Shown here piece by piece: positions 5,639 through 6,142 of a stretch of 6,142 bases of DNA. The notes under the pieces are model-generated. The model saw nothing but the letters and a program-made list of their open reading frames with translations, made no database searches and was not told where the DNA came from. Position numbers and translations under genes: made by a program. Source of the stretch: Paracoccaceae bacterium (GTDB lineage Bacteria; Pseudomonadota; Alphaproteobacteria; Rhodobacterales; Rhodobacteraceae); contig DQCI01000289.1 of NCBI GenBank assembly GCA_003545125.1, positions 1 through 6,142 on the forward strand. Direction: 5' to 3'. Positions within the stretch are counted from its first letter, which is position 1. Each line of letters starts with the position of its first letter.

Positions 5639-6142
5639 CTCAGAACTCCTTCGCCATGTATTCGCCATGTACACGGGCCGGACGATCTCGTGGGGATCGC
5701 CACCGGCGAGCAGCGTTCCCATCCGGGTGACGTCCTCGAGGTAGGTCTCGGGCCAGGCGTGCAGGCCCTCGACCTTGAAATACGCCTGTGCCTGCGCGCG
5801 CACGTTCGCCCCGGTGAGCGGGCGGTAGACCGGCGCCCCCTCGGTCGGATCCGTGGGCACCGGGCCGATCAGCGAAACAACGGCGAAGCTCGGCCCCGTC
5901 GGCCCCTGCGTCGCCGCCACGCCGAACTGCGCCCGGAACCAGGTCTCATGGGCCGCCACCGCGGCGGCAAGTGCCGTGCGGGCGGCGGCGATCTCTTCGT
6001 CGCTGCGCAGCTTGCGGTCGCGGATCTGCGCTTCGATCCCCGCCTCGCCGCGCAGGACATCGCGCATCGCCACACCGCAGGCGGCCAGAGTGTCGCGGGT
6101 CATCACCGCGACCGGGACCCCGGCCTCGAGCCCGGCGACCGC
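5639..6142 (-). CDS. Hypothetical protein, 5' end beyond the window, fused in frame to the next gene
   Basis: The frame is open to the window edge (reading AVAGLEAGVPVAVMTRDTLA), so the true start probably lies outside; a GTG at 6106 is the first possible start inside. The visible 168 codons contain a charged helical stretch (EAQIRDRKLRSDEEIAAART, then AHETWFRAQFG), a strand-like SFAVVSLIGPVP, and a region with ANVRAQAQAYFKVEGLHAWPETYLEDVTR. I do not recognise the family. No transmembrane segment is visible in the part present. Without the 11-bp duplication at 5650-5671 it would end ...VRPVYMAKEF with a TGA at 5642-5640, one base before the next ATG. With it, the reading frame passes ...YMANTWRRSSE straight into MNRYG. 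The tight spacing says the two genes form an operon and probably act together, perhaps at the cell envelope. Confidence 0.5.
5650..5671. repeat. Perfect 11-bp tandem duplication at a gene junction
   Basis: TTCGCCATGTA occurs twice in immediate succession (5650-5660 and 5661-5671). On the coding (minus) strand this is TACATGGCGAA doubled. Because 11 is not a multiple of three, it moves the upstream gene out of the frame that would stop at 5642-5640 and into the frame of the downstream gene. It sits beside the downstream ribosome binding site (AAGGAG, minus strand of 5646-5651), which remains intact. Replication slippage is the simplest origin. Confidence 0.85.

Overview
The window is high-GC DNA with alphaproteobacterial-style genes, most likely from a Rhodobacterales relative. 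That placement is an inference from the codon bias, the DUF2239/DUF1330/VOC gene types and a decayed gene resembling a small secreted protein common in Rhodobacteraceae. There are no rRNA or tRNA genes, CRISPR arrays or recognisable insertion sequences.

Layout from left to right. Positions 1-309 hold no gene I can support. A small predicted membrane protein of unknown function (310-828, +) converges on a clear pseudogene (842-1262, -). The pseudogene encodes a signal-peptide-like start and a beta-rich secreted domain, broken by two frameshifts and one in-frame stop. Next comes a compact intact block: a promoter carrying two direct copies of a TTATTACCCGGGTGYAA operator-like motif, then a DUF2239 gene (1450-2016) that overlaps a DUF1330 gene (2016-2441) by one base. 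That pair converges, with a 19-base overlap, on a VOC/glyoxalase-fold gene (2423-2836, -). After a divergent 186-base gap lies an intact O-acetylhomoserine sulfhydrylase, metY (3023-4315, +), followed by a strong hairpin.

The right end (4570-6142) is a minus-strand pair of unrecognised genes. The upstream gene runs off the window edge. The downstream gene encodes an N-terminally anchored, probably periplasmic protein with an Ala/Pro-rich tail. A perfect 11-bp tandem duplication at 5650-5671 removes the expected stop of the first gene and fuses it in frame to the second. The second gene is then broken by one extra base in a C-run at 5396-5400. The 4316-4569 spacer contains a three-fold GGGCGAA repeat at exactly 11-bp spacing.

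MetY makes homocysteine from O-acetylhomoserine and sulfide. Nothing in the sequence ties the DUF2239-DUF1330-VOC block to it functionally. The most interesting hypothesis is that DUF2239, which has an AT-hook-like GRPK and a ribbon-helix-helix-like segment, is a DNA-binding protein acting on the tandem operators in its own promoter. I see no clear new defence or mobile system.
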